From JAXDMK01 sp963765955 (GTDB taxonomy: Bacteria; Actinomycetota; Acidimicrobiia; Acidimicrobiales; AC-14): 64,000 bases of DNA. Each line of letters begins with the position of its first letter. Within the stretch, counting starts at the first letter, position 1. Positions 50,830 to 59,457 of the stretch are shown here, in pieces. The notes below the pieces were generated by a model. That model was given only the letters and a program-made list of their open reading frames with translations. It had not been told where the DNA came from and did no database searches. Location of the stretch: the NCBI GenBank assembly GCA_963765955.1, contig CAVXYA010000002.1, positions 372,001 to 436,000 on the forward strand. Reading direction: 5' to 3'. The translations under genes and the position numbers were made by a program.

Positions 50830-52959
50830 TTAGGTCATGGCCTCGACGTGGACGGCGGACTGTTTGTAGTTGGGCTCGCGCGATATGGGGTCGAACTCGT
50901 CGACGGTGAGGCGGTTGACGCACAGCTCGTCGTAGTGGAAGGGCATGAAGACCTCGCCCTCGCGGATGGTGGCGGTGACGCGCACCGGAACGTCCTCGAC
51001 CATTCCCCGGCGGGAGACCAACCGGACCCGATCACCCGGCGAAACGCCGAGGCGCTTGGCGTCGGATGGGTTGACCTCGACCCAGCCCTCGGGCGCCAGG
51101 TGCTCGAGCATGCCGACGCGGCCGGTCTTGGTGCGGGTGTGCCAGTGCTCGACGGTGCGGCCGGTGTTGAGGAGGAAGGGGAAGCGGTCGTTGACCGCGT
51201 CGGCGATGGGCTCGGGGGAGACGCACCACAGCCGGGCCCGGCCGTCGGCCGTCCCAAACACCCCCTCCTCGTACAACCGAGGGCTTCCCCCCACCGCGAC
51301 CGTCTCCGCCGAGCACGGCCATTGCACGCCGCCGGCGGCGTCGATGCGGTCCCAGGTCATCCCGCTGTAGTCGCACAGGCGTCCGGCCGACACCCGTCCC
51401 CACTCCCGAAAGGCGTCCTCCGGGCCGTTCCACCCGGGGTACAGCGCTTCTCGCACCCCCAGGGCCTCACCCACGGCCAGGAAGATGTCGAAGTCCGACC
51501 GGGCCAACCCCGGCGGCTCCACCGCCTTGCGCACCCGGGACACCCGGCGCTCGGCGTTGGTGTAGGTGCCGTCCTTCTCGCCCCAGATGGCGGCGGGCAG
51601 CACCACGTGGGCCAGCGCGGTTGTGGGCGTCTCGAACCCGTCCTGCACCACCAGCAGGTCGAGGTTGCCCAGGGCCCGCTCCAGCCGGCCCCGGTTGGGG
51701 AACGACACCGGCGGGTTGGTGGCGATGATCCACAGCCCCTTGATGGTGCCGTCGTAGACACCGTCGATGATGTCCGGGTAGGCCCGCCCCCGCGAAGTGG
51801 GCAGCCGCTCCACCGGCCAGTCCCACAGCCGGGCCATCTCCTCCCGGTCCTCGGCCGAGTCCCACGCCCGGTAGCCCGGAAGGGAGGCCGTCGCACCCGC
51901 CTCCCGGGTGCCCATCGCGTTGCACTGGCCGGTGATGGAGAACGGCGACGCCCCCGCCTTGCCGACATTGCCCGTGATCAGGCACAGGGTGTTCAGCAGG
52001 GTGACGGTCTCCGTGCCCTGCACCGAGTGGTTGACCCCCATGGTCCAGGCCGCGGTGGCCGAACCGGCCCGACCGAAGGCCAGGGCCGCGGCCCGGATCA
52101 TCGCCCCGTCCACCCCGCACTCGGCCGCCACCCGCTCGAGCCCGTACCCCGCCACGTGCGCCGCCAGCTCCGAGAACCCCGACGTGTGGGCGTCCACGTA
52201 CGCCCGGTCGACCAGCCCCTCGTCGATCAGGATCTTGATCATCCCGTTGAGCAGGGCGATGTCGGTGCGGGGCCGAACGGCCAGGTGGAGGTCGGCCATC
52301 ATGGCGGTCTTGGTCACCCGGGGGTCGACCACGATGACGGTGGCGGCGGTGTTCCCCATCACCCGGGGCACCAGCAGCGGGTGGTTGTCGGCGATGTTGG
52401 CCCCCACCAGCAGGATGCAGTCGGCCACGTCGAGGTCGGCGTACGAGCCAGGCGGGCCGTCGCTGCCGAAGCTGCGCTTGTAGCCGGCCACCGCGCTGGC
52501 CATGCACAGGGTGGTGTTCCCGTCCACGTGGCGCAGGCCCAGGCCCAGGCGGGCCAGCTTGCCCAGGGCGTAGAACTCCTCCGTCACCAGCTGGCCGGTG
52601 GACAGCACCGCCACCGAGTCGGGGCCGTGCTCGTGGAGCAGGCGGCGGAAGCCGACGACCATGGTGCCGATGGCGGCGTCCCAGGTGGCCGGGTTGCCGA
52701 AGATGGTGGGCGTGGTCAGCCGCCCGTCGACGTCGATGGTCTGGTGCTCGGACAGGCCTTTGGGGCACAGCCGCCCGCGGTTCACCGGGTGCGACGGGTC
52801 GCCCATCACCGTCACCGCCTTACCGTCCTTCACCCCGAGGAGCATCCCGCAGCCCACCGAGCAGTACCCGCAGGTGGTGCGCACCCACCGGTCGGGCTTT
52901 ATCGACTCCCGCATGACCCCGTAGGTGTCGTCGGGGACGTAGACGAGTGCCGGATCCAC
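50830..52959 (-). CDS. Molybdopterin nitrate reductase catalytic subunit (NarB/NasC type)
   Basis: 709 residues. An N-terminal [4Fe-4S] site (C30, C33, C37 in TCGYCSVGC and C65 in CPKG) and the molybdenum ligand position C152 (GNTTLCMASAVAG) place it with cytoplasmic assimilatory nitrate reductases. There is no Tat signal and no C-terminal BFD or flavin domain. It reduces nitrate to nitrite. Its start lies 3 nt after the stop of the FeS/anchor fusion gene, so the two are co-translated partners. Confidence 0.88.
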   Translation of the reverse strand: MDPALVYVPDDTYGVMRESIKPDRWVRTTCGYCSVGCGMLLGVKDGKAVTVMGDPSHPVNRGRLCPKGLSEHQTIDVDGRLTTPTIFGNPATWDAAIGTMVVGFRRLLHEHGPDSVAVLSTGQLVTEEFYALGKLARLGLGLRHVDGNTTLCMASAVAGYKRSFGSDGPPGSYADLDVADCILLVGANIADNHPLLVPRVMGNTAATVIVVDPRVTKTAMMADLHLAVRPRTDIALLNGMIKILIDEGLVDRAYVDAHTSGFSELAAHVAGYGLERVAAECGVDGAMIRAAALAFGRAGSATAAWTMGVNHSVQGTETVTLLNTLCLITGNVGKAGASPFSITGQCNAMGTREAGATASLPGYRAWDSAEDREEMARLWDWPVERLPTSRGRAYPDIIDGVYDGTIKGLWIIATNPPVSFPNRGRLERALGNLDLLVVQDGFETPTTALAHVVLPAAIWGEKDGTYTNAERRVSRVRKAVEPPGLARSDFDIFLAVGEALGVREALYPGWNGPEDAFREWGRVSAGRLCDYSGMTWDRIDAAGGVQWPCSAETVAVGGSPRLYEEGVFGTADGRARLWCVSPEPIADAVNDRFPFLLNTGRTVEHWHTRTKTGRVGMLEHLAPEGWVEVNPSDAKRLGVSPGDRVRLVSRRGMVEDVPVRVTATIREGEVFMPFHYDELCVNRLTVDEFDPISREPNYKQSAVHVEAMT

Positions 52960-52962
52960 GAC

Positions 52963-54483
52963 CTAGCGGGCCTTGAAGAAGCTGCCCGCCACCCGGAACG
53001 GCACCACGGTCACGTAGAACAGCCACCGCCCGACCAGCTCTCCGCCGGCCACCACGACCACCGCCGCCGCCAGCCGCCCACCCGCGGCAGCTCCCGACAA
53101 CGGCTCCAACAGGGCCCCGACCAGGAGCATCAAGCCGACCGCGGCCGCGGCCAGGCGCAGCTGGAACCGGCCCCCGAAGCGCTCGAGGAGAAGATGGGCC
53201 GTGCCCCGGTGCTGGCGGTCGGGGCAGCGGCGCACGGTCCGGGCCAGGTGGGCCGCCACCGCCACCTGGGCGATGGTGCCGGCGGCTGCGGTCGCCACCA
53301 GCGCCACCAGCCAACCGTCGTCCACCCGGGACCGGTCAAGGGTGAAGAACGCCATCAGTGGTCCGGTCGCAGCCGCGGTGGCGAAGAAGGCCACGGTCGT
53401 CCGCCACGAGTTCCACACCGGCCGGGCCGGCACCAGGTAGAGGCGACCGCTGGCGTACACGCCGGCCACCCCCGCCGCCACCGCCAGCACCCCGACCACG
53501 GGGTCGAGCGACGCCGCGTACCCCAGCGACAGCCCGGAGAAGACCGAGAACAGAGCCACCTCCCGGCTGAGCCACGACGTGCGCACGTTGCGCAACGCCT
53601 TCAGGGCCCGGCCCGGCCGCCCCAGGTGAAGCAGCGAGGCGCCCAGCGCCACCGCCCCCGCGGCGAAGGCCCCGACCGCGGCGCCACCCATCACCGCCCC
53701 GGATGCGGCCCCCGCCAGCTGCAACACGACGGTGGCGGCCACCGTCCCCAGCGAGAGCTGGGTGAGCAGGGTGAGGGCGATCAGTGGCCAGTGGGCGTCC
53801 TCCGGCTCGACCCGGTGGTCGTCGGCCGCGGTCATCTCCAGGGGCGCGTCGGGCGGGAGCACGATCCGGGTGGTCGACAGGGTGATGGCCGACGGCGGCA
53901 GGCCGGGGGCCTCGGCCCCGGCATGGTCGGCCCGCCAGGCGGCCTGGTCGACCTTCTCGATGCCGATGGCGAACGTGGGGCACGCCTGCACGCACGCCGG
54001 CGACTGCCCGGCGTCGATCCGGGGCCGGCACATGTCGCACTTGGAGACGATCCGGCGGGCCTTGTCGAAGACCGGCACCTCGTAGGGGCAGTTCCACATG
54101 CAGTACTGGCAGCCGACGCACTCGTCGGGGTGGTGGACGACGATCCCGTTGCCCAGCTTCTCGTAGGCATTGGTCGGGCAGCCCGACAGGCACGTCGGAT
54201 CCAGGCAGTGGTTGCACGCCATCGACAGGTTGTACCGGCGGGTGGTGGGGAACGTCCCCGTCTCCAACTCGCCCACCCGGCGCCAGGCCTCGTCCACCGG
54301 CGTGCCGTTCTGCTCGGCGCACGCCACCTCGCAGGAGTGGCAGCCGACGCAGGCGTTCATGTCGAAGGTGAACCGGTACTGCTCGCCGTCCTCCAGCGGC
54401 AGGAGCGCCGGCCGCGCCCCAAGGGCCTCCGCCGGAGGGCTGCCGGCGAGCATGGCCACCAGCGGGCTGTCGAGAAGGGTCAT
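52963..54483 (-). CDS. DmsB-like four-cluster ferredoxin fused to DmsC-like membrane anchor
   Basis: 506 residues. The N-terminal 200 residues hold four [4Fe-4S] motifs: CVGCHSCEVAC, CNHCLDPTCLSGC, CVGCQYCMWNC and CDMC-x11-CVQAC, as in DmsB. The last 270 residues contain about eight helices (ASLLHLGRPGRALKALRN is the DmsC signature), a quinol-oxidising anchor. A fused B-C subunit beside an assimilatory-type nitrate reductase is unusual. The ATG overlaps the nirD stop (ATGA). Likely passes electrons from the quinone pool to the neighbouring reductase. Confidence 0.85.
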   Translation of the reverse strand: MTLLDSPLVAMLAGSPPAEALGARPALLPLEDGEQYRFTFDMNACVGCHSCEVACAEQNGTPVDEAWRRVGELETGTFPTTRRYNLSMACNHCLDPTCLSGCPTNAYEKLGNGIVVHHPDECVGCQYCMWNCPYEVPVFDKARRIVSKCDMCRPRIDAGQSPACVQACPTFAIGIEKVDQAAWRADHAGAEAPGLPPSAITLSTTRIVLPPDAPLEMTAADDHRVEPEDAHWPLIALTLLTQLSLGTVAATVVLQLAGAASGAVMGGAAVGAFAAGAVALGASLLHLGRPGRALKALRNVRTSWLSREVALFSVFSGLSLGYAASLDPVVGVLAVAAGVAGVYASGRLYLVPARPVWNSWRTTVAFFATAAATGPLMAFFTLDRSRVDDGWLVALVATAAAGTIAQVAVAAHLARTVRRCPDRQHRGTAHLLLERFGGRFQLRLAAAAVGLMLLVGALLEPLSGAAAGGRLAAAVVVVAGGELVGRWLFYVTVVPFRVAGSFFKAR

Positions 54484-54830
54484 GTGAGGTGGCTGACCTG
54501 GACCCGGCCGTCGACGACCCGCACCCCGAACACGGGCACGCTTACCTCGGGGTCGTCGAGGCACTGGCCGGTACGAAGGTCGAACGACTGCTTGTAGATG
54601 GGGGACGCCACCTTCAGCCGGTCGCCCCGCGACCCGACGATGCCCCGGGAGAGGACGAACGCCTTGCTGAAGGGGTCGAAGTTGGACAGGGCGAAGAGCT
54701 CGTCGTCGACCAGGAAGACGGCCACCTGACGGTTGCCGACGAGGGCGGCCACCCCCCGGCCGGAGACGATGTCGTCGATGGAGCAGATGTCGACCCAGAC
54801 GGTGGTGGTGGAGGTCGTGGGGGCCGTCAC
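54480..54830 (-). CDS. nirD: Nitrite reductase small subunit NirD
   Basis: 116 residues with the Rieske-like beta fold of NirD (VWVDICSIDDIVSGRGVAAL, VAVFLVDDELFALSNFDPFS, GDRLKVASPIYKQSFDLRTG). The Cys-His cluster ligands of true Rieske proteins are absent, as usual for NirD. GTG start immediately follows the nirB TAG. Structural partner of NirB. Confidence 0.9.
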   Translation of the reverse strand: MTAPTTSTTTVWVDICSIDDIVSGRGVAALVGNRQVAVFLVDDELFALSNFDPFSKAFVLSRGIVGSRGDRLKVASPIYKQSFDLRTGQCLDDPEVSVPVFGVRVVDGRVQVSHLT

Positions 54831-57458
54831 CTAGCGGCCGCCTGCAGCCAGCAGCGCGGGATCGGGTTTCTCGTCGGGACGGGCGGGGCGGGGCTGGCCC
54901 CGCTCGGTCACGAAGACCACGTTGGGATCGACCTCGTCGGCGTTGACGAAGGACCGGAAGCGCTTCACCCGCTCGGGGTCGTCGATGGTGGCCTTCCACT
55001 CGCACTCGTAGGTGGCGACGTGGCGCTCCATCTCCGCCTCCAGCTCGGCGCAGATCCCGAGGGCGTCGTCGATGACCACCCGCCGCAGATGGTCGATCCC
55101 GCCCTCGAGCTTGTTGAACCACACGTTGGTTCGCTCCAGGCGGTCGGCGGTGCGGATGTAGAACATCAGGAAGCGGTCGAGGTAGCGGAACACCGTCTCC
55201 CGGTCGAGGTCGGCCGCCAGCAGCACCGCGTGTTGGGGCTTCATGCCGCCGTTGCCGCAGACGTAGACGTTCCACCCCTTCTCGGTGGCGATGACCCCGA
55301 AGTCCTTGCCTTGGGCCTCGGCGCACTCCCGGGTGCAGCCCGACACCGCCGCCTTGAGCTTGTGGGGTGCCCGCAGCCCCCGGTAGCGCAGCTCGAGGTC
55401 GATGGCGAGCGTCACCGAGTCCTGCACGCCGAACCGGCACCAGGTGTTGCCCACGCACGACTTCACCGTGCGCAGGGCCTTGCCATAGGCGTGCCCCGAC
55501 TCCATGCCGACGTCGACCAGGCGCCGCCAGATCAGGGGGAGCTGGTCGACCCGGGCCCCGAAGAGGTCGATGCGCTGGGCGCCGGTGATCTTGGTGTACA
55601 GCCCGAACTCCTTGGCCACCTCGCCGATGACGATGAGCTGGTCGGGCGTGATCTCGCCGCCCGGCACCCGGGGGATGACCGAATAGGTGCCGTCCCGCTG
55701 GAGGTTGGCCAGGAAGTGGTCGTTGGTGTCCTGGAGGGTCGCCTGCTCGCCGTCGAGGATGTAGCCGCCGCCCAGCGACGCCAGCATCGACGCCACCGCC
55801 GGCTTGCAGATCTCGCACCCCTTGCCCTTGCCGTGGCTGGTGACCAGCTCGGAGAACGAGGTGATGCGGTGGACCCGCACCAGGTCGAACAGCTCCTGGC
55901 GGCTGTAGGCGAAGTGCTCGCACAGGTTGGTGTTGACCTCGAGGCCGAGGCGCTTCATCTCGAAGCGCAGCAGTTCGGTGACCAGGGGGACGCAGCCTCC
56001 GCAGCCGGTGCCGGCCTGGGTGCATTCCTTGAGGGCGCCCACCGCCTGCATGCCGCCGGCGATGGCGGTGCAGATGGACCCCTTGTCGACGTTGTTGCAC
56101 GAGCAGATCACGGCCGTGTCGGACAGTCCGCCCACGCCCATGGTGGGCGGTCCCGACCCGGTGCGGGCGGGGAATATGAGCTCCTCGGGATGGTCGGGCG
56201 TGGGCATGTCGCCCCGCACCATCTGGACGAGGGTCTGGTAGAGGGATGCGTCGCCCACCAGCATCCCGCCGATGACCGTTCGCCGCTCCTTGCGGTCGGG
56301 CGGGCCCACCACCAGCGACTTGTAGACGTTGGCCACCGGGTCGCTGTAGGTGATCGACTCCGCCCCGGGCGAGGTGCCGAAGGCGTCGCCGAAGCTGGCC
56401 ACATCGATGCCGAGGAGCTTGAGCTTGGTCGACATGTCGGCGCCGGTGAACTCGGCGGTGCCGCCCAGGATGCGGTCGGCCACCACCCGGGCCATGGCGT
56501 AGCCGGGCGCGACCAGCCCGTAGATCCGGCGCCGGGCCAGTCCCCCGTCAGGGGCCAGGGCGCACTCGCCGATGGCGTAGATGCGGGGGTCGGACGTGCG
56601 GCAGGCCTGGTCGACCACCACCCCGCCCCGCTCCCCCATCTGGAGGCCGGCGGCCTTGGCCAGCTCGTCCCGGGGCCGGATGCCGGCCGAGAAGACGACC
56701 ATGCCCACGTCGAGGTCATCGACATCCTCGTTGTCACTGTTTGGGGCGAAGTGCATGCCCCGCACCCGACCGTCCGCGTCCCGGAGGATCTCCTCGGTGC
56801 GCATCCCGGTGTGGATCGAGACGTCGAGCTCCTCGATCCGCCGGCGCAGGGCGGAGGAGCCGCCGCCGTCGACCTGCATGGGCATCAGGCGGTCGGCGAA
56901 CTCGACCACGTGGGTCTCCAGGCCCAGGCTGTGCAGGGCGTTGGCCGCCTCCAGCCCGAGCAGTCCCCCACCCACGACCGCGCCCGCCCGTTTCCCGGCA
57001 GCCTGGCAGCCGGCGGCGTACTCCCGGATCGCCTCCAGGTCGTCGAGCGTGCGGTAGACGAAGCAGCCGGGGGCGTCGTTGCCCTTCACCGGGGGGACGA
57101 AGGGATAGGAGCCGGTCGCCAATACGAGGGCGTCGTAGGCGATGGTGACCCCGTTGCGGGACTTGACGGTCGCCTTCTTGGGGTCGATCGACGCCACCGC
57201 GTCGCCCACGTGGACGGTGAGGCCGAAGCGCTCGAAGAACCCGGGCTGCACGAGGGACAGCTCCTCGGCCGACGTCCCGTTGAAGAACGAGCTGAGCCCC
57301 ACCCGGTCGTAGGCGAGACGGGTCTCCTCGCAGAAGGTGACGATGTCCCACTCGGCGGTGGCACCCCGATCGAGCAGCACCTCGAGCAGCTTGTGGCCGA
57401 CCATGCCGTTGCCGACGACGACCAAGGTGCGGCGGGGGGAGATCTCGAAGGAGTTCAT
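54831..57458 (-). CDS. nirB: NADH-dependent nitrite reductase large subunit NirB
   Basis: 875 residues. FAD/NAD domain (TLVVVGNGMVGHKLLEVL, VVGGGLLGLEAANAL), a BFD-like [2Fe-2S] domain (CSCNNVDKGSIC.. CTQAGTGCGGC), and the sirohaem/[4Fe-4S] domain (KSCVGNTWCRFGVQDS, SGCTRECAEAQGKDFG, CGNGG). It reduces nitrite to ammonium with six electrons in the cytoplasm. ATG at 57458. First gene of the nirB-nirD-FeS/anchor-nitrate reductase operon. Confidence 0.93.
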   Translation of the reverse strand: MNSFEISPRRTLVVVGNGMVGHKLLEVLLDRGATAEWDIVTFCEETRLAYDRVGLSSFFNGTSAEELSLVQPGFFERFGLTVHVGDAVASIDPKKATVKSRNGVTIAYDALVLATGSYPFVPPVKGNDAPGCFVYRTLDDLEAIREYAAGCQAAGKRAGAVVGGGLLGLEAANALHSLGLETHVVEFADRLMPMQVDGGGSSALRRRIEELDVSIHTGMRTEEILRDADGRVRGMHFAPNSDNEDVDDLDVGMVVFSAGIRPRDELAKAAGLQMGERGGVVVDQACRTSDPRIYAIGECALAPDGGLARRRIYGLVAPGYAMARVVADRILGGTAEFTGADMSTKLKLLGIDVASFGDAFGTSPGAESITYSDPVANVYKSLVVGPPDRKERRTVIGGMLVGDASLYQTLVQMVRGDMPTPDHPEELIFPARTGSGPPTMGVGGLSDTAVICSCNNVDKGSICTAIAGGMQAVGALKECTQAGTGCGGCVPLVTELLRFEMKRLGLEVNTNLCEHFAYSRQELFDLVRVHRITSFSELVTSHGKGKGCEICKPAVASMLASLGGGYILDGEQATLQDTNDHFLANLQRDGTYSVIPRVPGGEITPDQLIVIGEVAKEFGLYTKITGAQRIDLFGARVDQLPLIWRRLVDVGMESGHAYGKALRTVKSCVGNTWCRFGVQDSVTLAIDLELRYRGLRAPHKLKAAVSGCTRECAEAQGKDFGVIATEKGWNVYVCGNGGMKPQHAVLLAADLDRETVFRYLDRFLMFYIRTADRLERTNVWFNKLEGGIDHLRRVVIDDALGICAELEAEMERHVATYECEWKATIDDPERVKRFRSFVNADEVDPNVVFVTERGQPRPARPDEKPDPALLAAGGR

Positions 57459-57574
57459 GCCGGCACCACATCGAGGCCGGCGCCGTCGATCAACGAGACG
57501 TCGAGATGGACGTGCACGGCGGACAAACTGCCCTTGTGTCCGGCCGCGCCGAGGCCTTCGGAGTGCATGGACAC
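57455..57574 (-). CDS. Possible leader peptide upstream of nirB
   Basis: A 39-codon frame from GTG 57574 (ATG 57568 also possible) ends in a TGA that overlaps the nirB ATG (ATGA). Codon bias is regional (HLDVSLIDGAGLDVVPA). No ribosome binding site and no family, so it may be a coupling leader rather than a protein. Confidence 0.3.
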   Translation of the reverse strand: MSMHSEGLGAAGHKGSLSAVHVHLDVSLIDGAGLDVVPA

Positions 57575-57669
57575 AGTCAACCGGCAGCCGGTGTTCGTGC
57601 GATTGCGGCCCGGTGAAGGGCCGACGACAACCTTCTCTCAGCCGCCAAACCGGCCGCGTGAGGCTCCAG

Positions 57670-58050
57670 TCACACGGGCACGATGTCGACGTGCACGCCG
57701 GCCGTCATCGCCAGCCTCCGCAGATCGTCGGGATCCGAGGTCAGGATCTCGTCGCCGTCGACCGCGAGGAGGACGAGCGCGGCGTCGACGACGTCGGCTG
57801 CGCCCGTCCGTCCGAGGAGGACGCCGGCCCGTCGGCCCAGCCGGTCGTCGAGTGCTCTCACCTCCACGCCGGCCAGCAGGATGGCGAGCATGGCCTGGTG
57901 GCCGGACCCACCCCGCCACACCTGTCCCACGACGCCGCCATGGGTCACGGGCGGCCGGCCGGCAAGCAGCTCGCGCTTGCAAAGAGCGAGGATCTTGGGG
58001 TGAGAGCGCTCGACCGCGACCAGCGCTCCCGCATCCAACACCAGGCTCAT
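57670..58050 (-). CDS. PIN domain toxin (VapC-like)
   Basis: 126 residues: MSLVLDAGALVAVERSHPKI (D6, E14), VVGQVWRGGSGHQAML, GRTGAADVVDAALVLLAVDG (acidic pair) and ILTSDPDDLRRLA. Complete PIN RNase. Starts 10 nt after its antitoxin. Inserted between nirB and the regulator gene. Confidence 0.82.
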   Translation of the reverse strand: MSLVLDAGALVAVERSHPKILALCKRELLAGRPPVTHGGVVGQVWRGGSGHQAMLAILLAGVEVRALDDRLGRRAGVLLGRTGAADVVDAALVLLAVDGDEILTSDPDDLRRLAMTAGVHVDIVPV

Positions 58051-58060
58051 CGGTCTGGGG

Positions 58061-58336
58061 TCACGGGTCCGGGTCTCCCCGCACCACGATGGCCCGCTCC
58101 CGGGCCCAGCGGCTCGCGTCTCGTATCTCCTCCTCGGTGATCACGCCGTGCTCGGCCTCGTAGGCGGCGATGAGGGAAGCCATGGCGGCCAGGCGCGATT
58201 CGAGCTCCGCCTGCCGGCGCATGGCCTCGTTCACCCACGCGCTCACGCTGTCGGCTCGGCCGGCGGCGACCGCGTCGCGGGCGGCCGCCAGCTGCTCGCG
58301 ATCCACCGAGGCGGTGAGACGGACCTTTTCGTGCAT
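58061..58336 (-). CDS. Antitoxin of the PIN module (RHH-type)
   Basis: 91 residues from ATG 58336: MHEKVRLTASVDREQLAAAR, DAVAAGRADSVSAWVNEAMR (ribbon-helix-helix), then a helical toxin-binding part (LESRLAAMASLIAAYEAEHG). Three CGTACG sites at 11-bp intervals stand 9-36 nt upstream of the start and are the expected operator. Confidence 0.78.
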   Translation of the reverse strand: MHEKVRLTASVDREQLAAARDAVAAGRADSVSAWVNEAMRRQAELESRLAAMASLIAAYEAEHGVITEEEIRDASRWARERAIVVRGDPDP

Positions 58337-58344
58337 ATGATTAT

Positions 58345-58372
58345 CGTACGCTTTGCGTACGGTCTTCGTACG
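58345..58372 (-). promoter_or_regulatory. Triple CGTACG operator of the PIN module
   Basis: CGTACG at 58345, 58356 and 58367, spaced exactly 11 bp apart, in AT-rich DNA (TTATC, TTTG, GTCTT between them) just upstream of the antitoxin start. One site per helical turn on one DNA face fits cooperative binding of ribbon-helix-helix dimers. Confidence 0.7.
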
Positions 58373-58380
58373 GGTCGGCC

Positions 58381-59243
58381 TCAGGCGGCACTTCGACCGC
58401 GGCAGGGGATCTGGAGGTGATGCAGGACGGCGGCACAGCGGCGGGCGACGCTCGGTCCGGCCACCCGCTTCACCTGGTCGAGGAGGGTGTCGACGTCCCC
58501 CCGCCAGCTCATGGTCCAGCGGGAGAAGGAGCCGGCGTCGAGCCACGCCGCCTCGGCCGGGGTGATGGCGTGGTCCGGCTGTCGTCCGTCGACGACCATC
58601 TGCCTCAGCTCGTCCCAGCCGCAGACCCGCTCGAGGGCGCGGGCCGCGTCCACCACGTCGATGCCCTCGACGTCGGGGCTCCCATGGGCAAGGAGCTGCA
58701 GGGCCGGGTGCAGGATCCGAGCCTCGGCCCAGGTGAGGGGGTGGTCCCGGGCACCCGCGGCCTCACGATCTGCGCCAGCCAGCTCGTGGCGAAGAGCACC
58801 CCCGTCGGATGCAGGGGCGGCGCGGTGGGTAGGCGGAGGGCGCGCTGGAGGGCGTCGAGGGAGAGGCCGTAGGCCGGCGGCGTACGGAGTACCTCGTCGC
58901 CCATCCGCATCCGGCCGACGACGGGGCCGGCACGGAGCACGATCGTCGCCACCGCCACCCGCTGGCGTCGGGTGGCGACGCTCGGGGCGACATCGAGGGG
59001 ATGGGCCCAACCACCGGTGGCGACGCCCAGGGCGACCCACTCGTCGGGGGCTACGAAGCCGAGGAGGAGGTCGGCGGGCGGCGCACCCTCCAGGTCGCGG
59101 ACACCGATATTCCATCCGTCCGCCGCCGGGGCGATGTGGACCAGCATGCCCTCCCCCCCGTCGCTGACGGTCTCGAGGAACGCGTCGGCCAGCTCGCCGG
59201 CAAATCGCACAAGGACATCGGCAGAATCGTGGTCGTGGGCCAT
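58381..59243 (-). pseudogene. Conserved hypothetical protein, one frameshift
   Basis: MAHDHDSADVLVRFAGELAD to TGVLFATSWLAQIV, then a one-base loss near 58760, and REAAGARDHPLTWAEARILH to HHLQIPCRGRSAA in the adjacent frame; about 287 residues together. The second part (ALERVCGWDELRQMVVDGRQ) is helical and soluble. It resembles an uncharacterised actinobacterial family; no function proposed. Confidence 0.6.
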
Positions 59244-59457
59244 GGCACCAGCTCTCGGTCAGGAGATCGAAAGGCCGTCGTCGATGCGACGGCGAGGCGC
59301 CGGCTGCCCGGGCGGAGCCACTCTGACGCGGTCTTTCCCGGTCGTCAAGGACCTCTCATCCCACGACACACCCGTCCAGAACCCCGTCAGGTTGTCTTCA
59401 CGACCCCGATACGCCACCCGCACCGCTCGTTCACGGGGTTAAGGGACAATTGATCGC

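Noticed and set aside
50704..54597. 1297-codon plus-strand frame over the nitrate reductase genes
   Set aside because: Antisense shadow of the FeS/anchor and molybdenum enzyme genes; no domain recognised.
54489..58163. 1224-codon plus-strand frame over nirB
   Set aside because: Antisense shadow of nirB and nirD, which carry all catalytic motifs.
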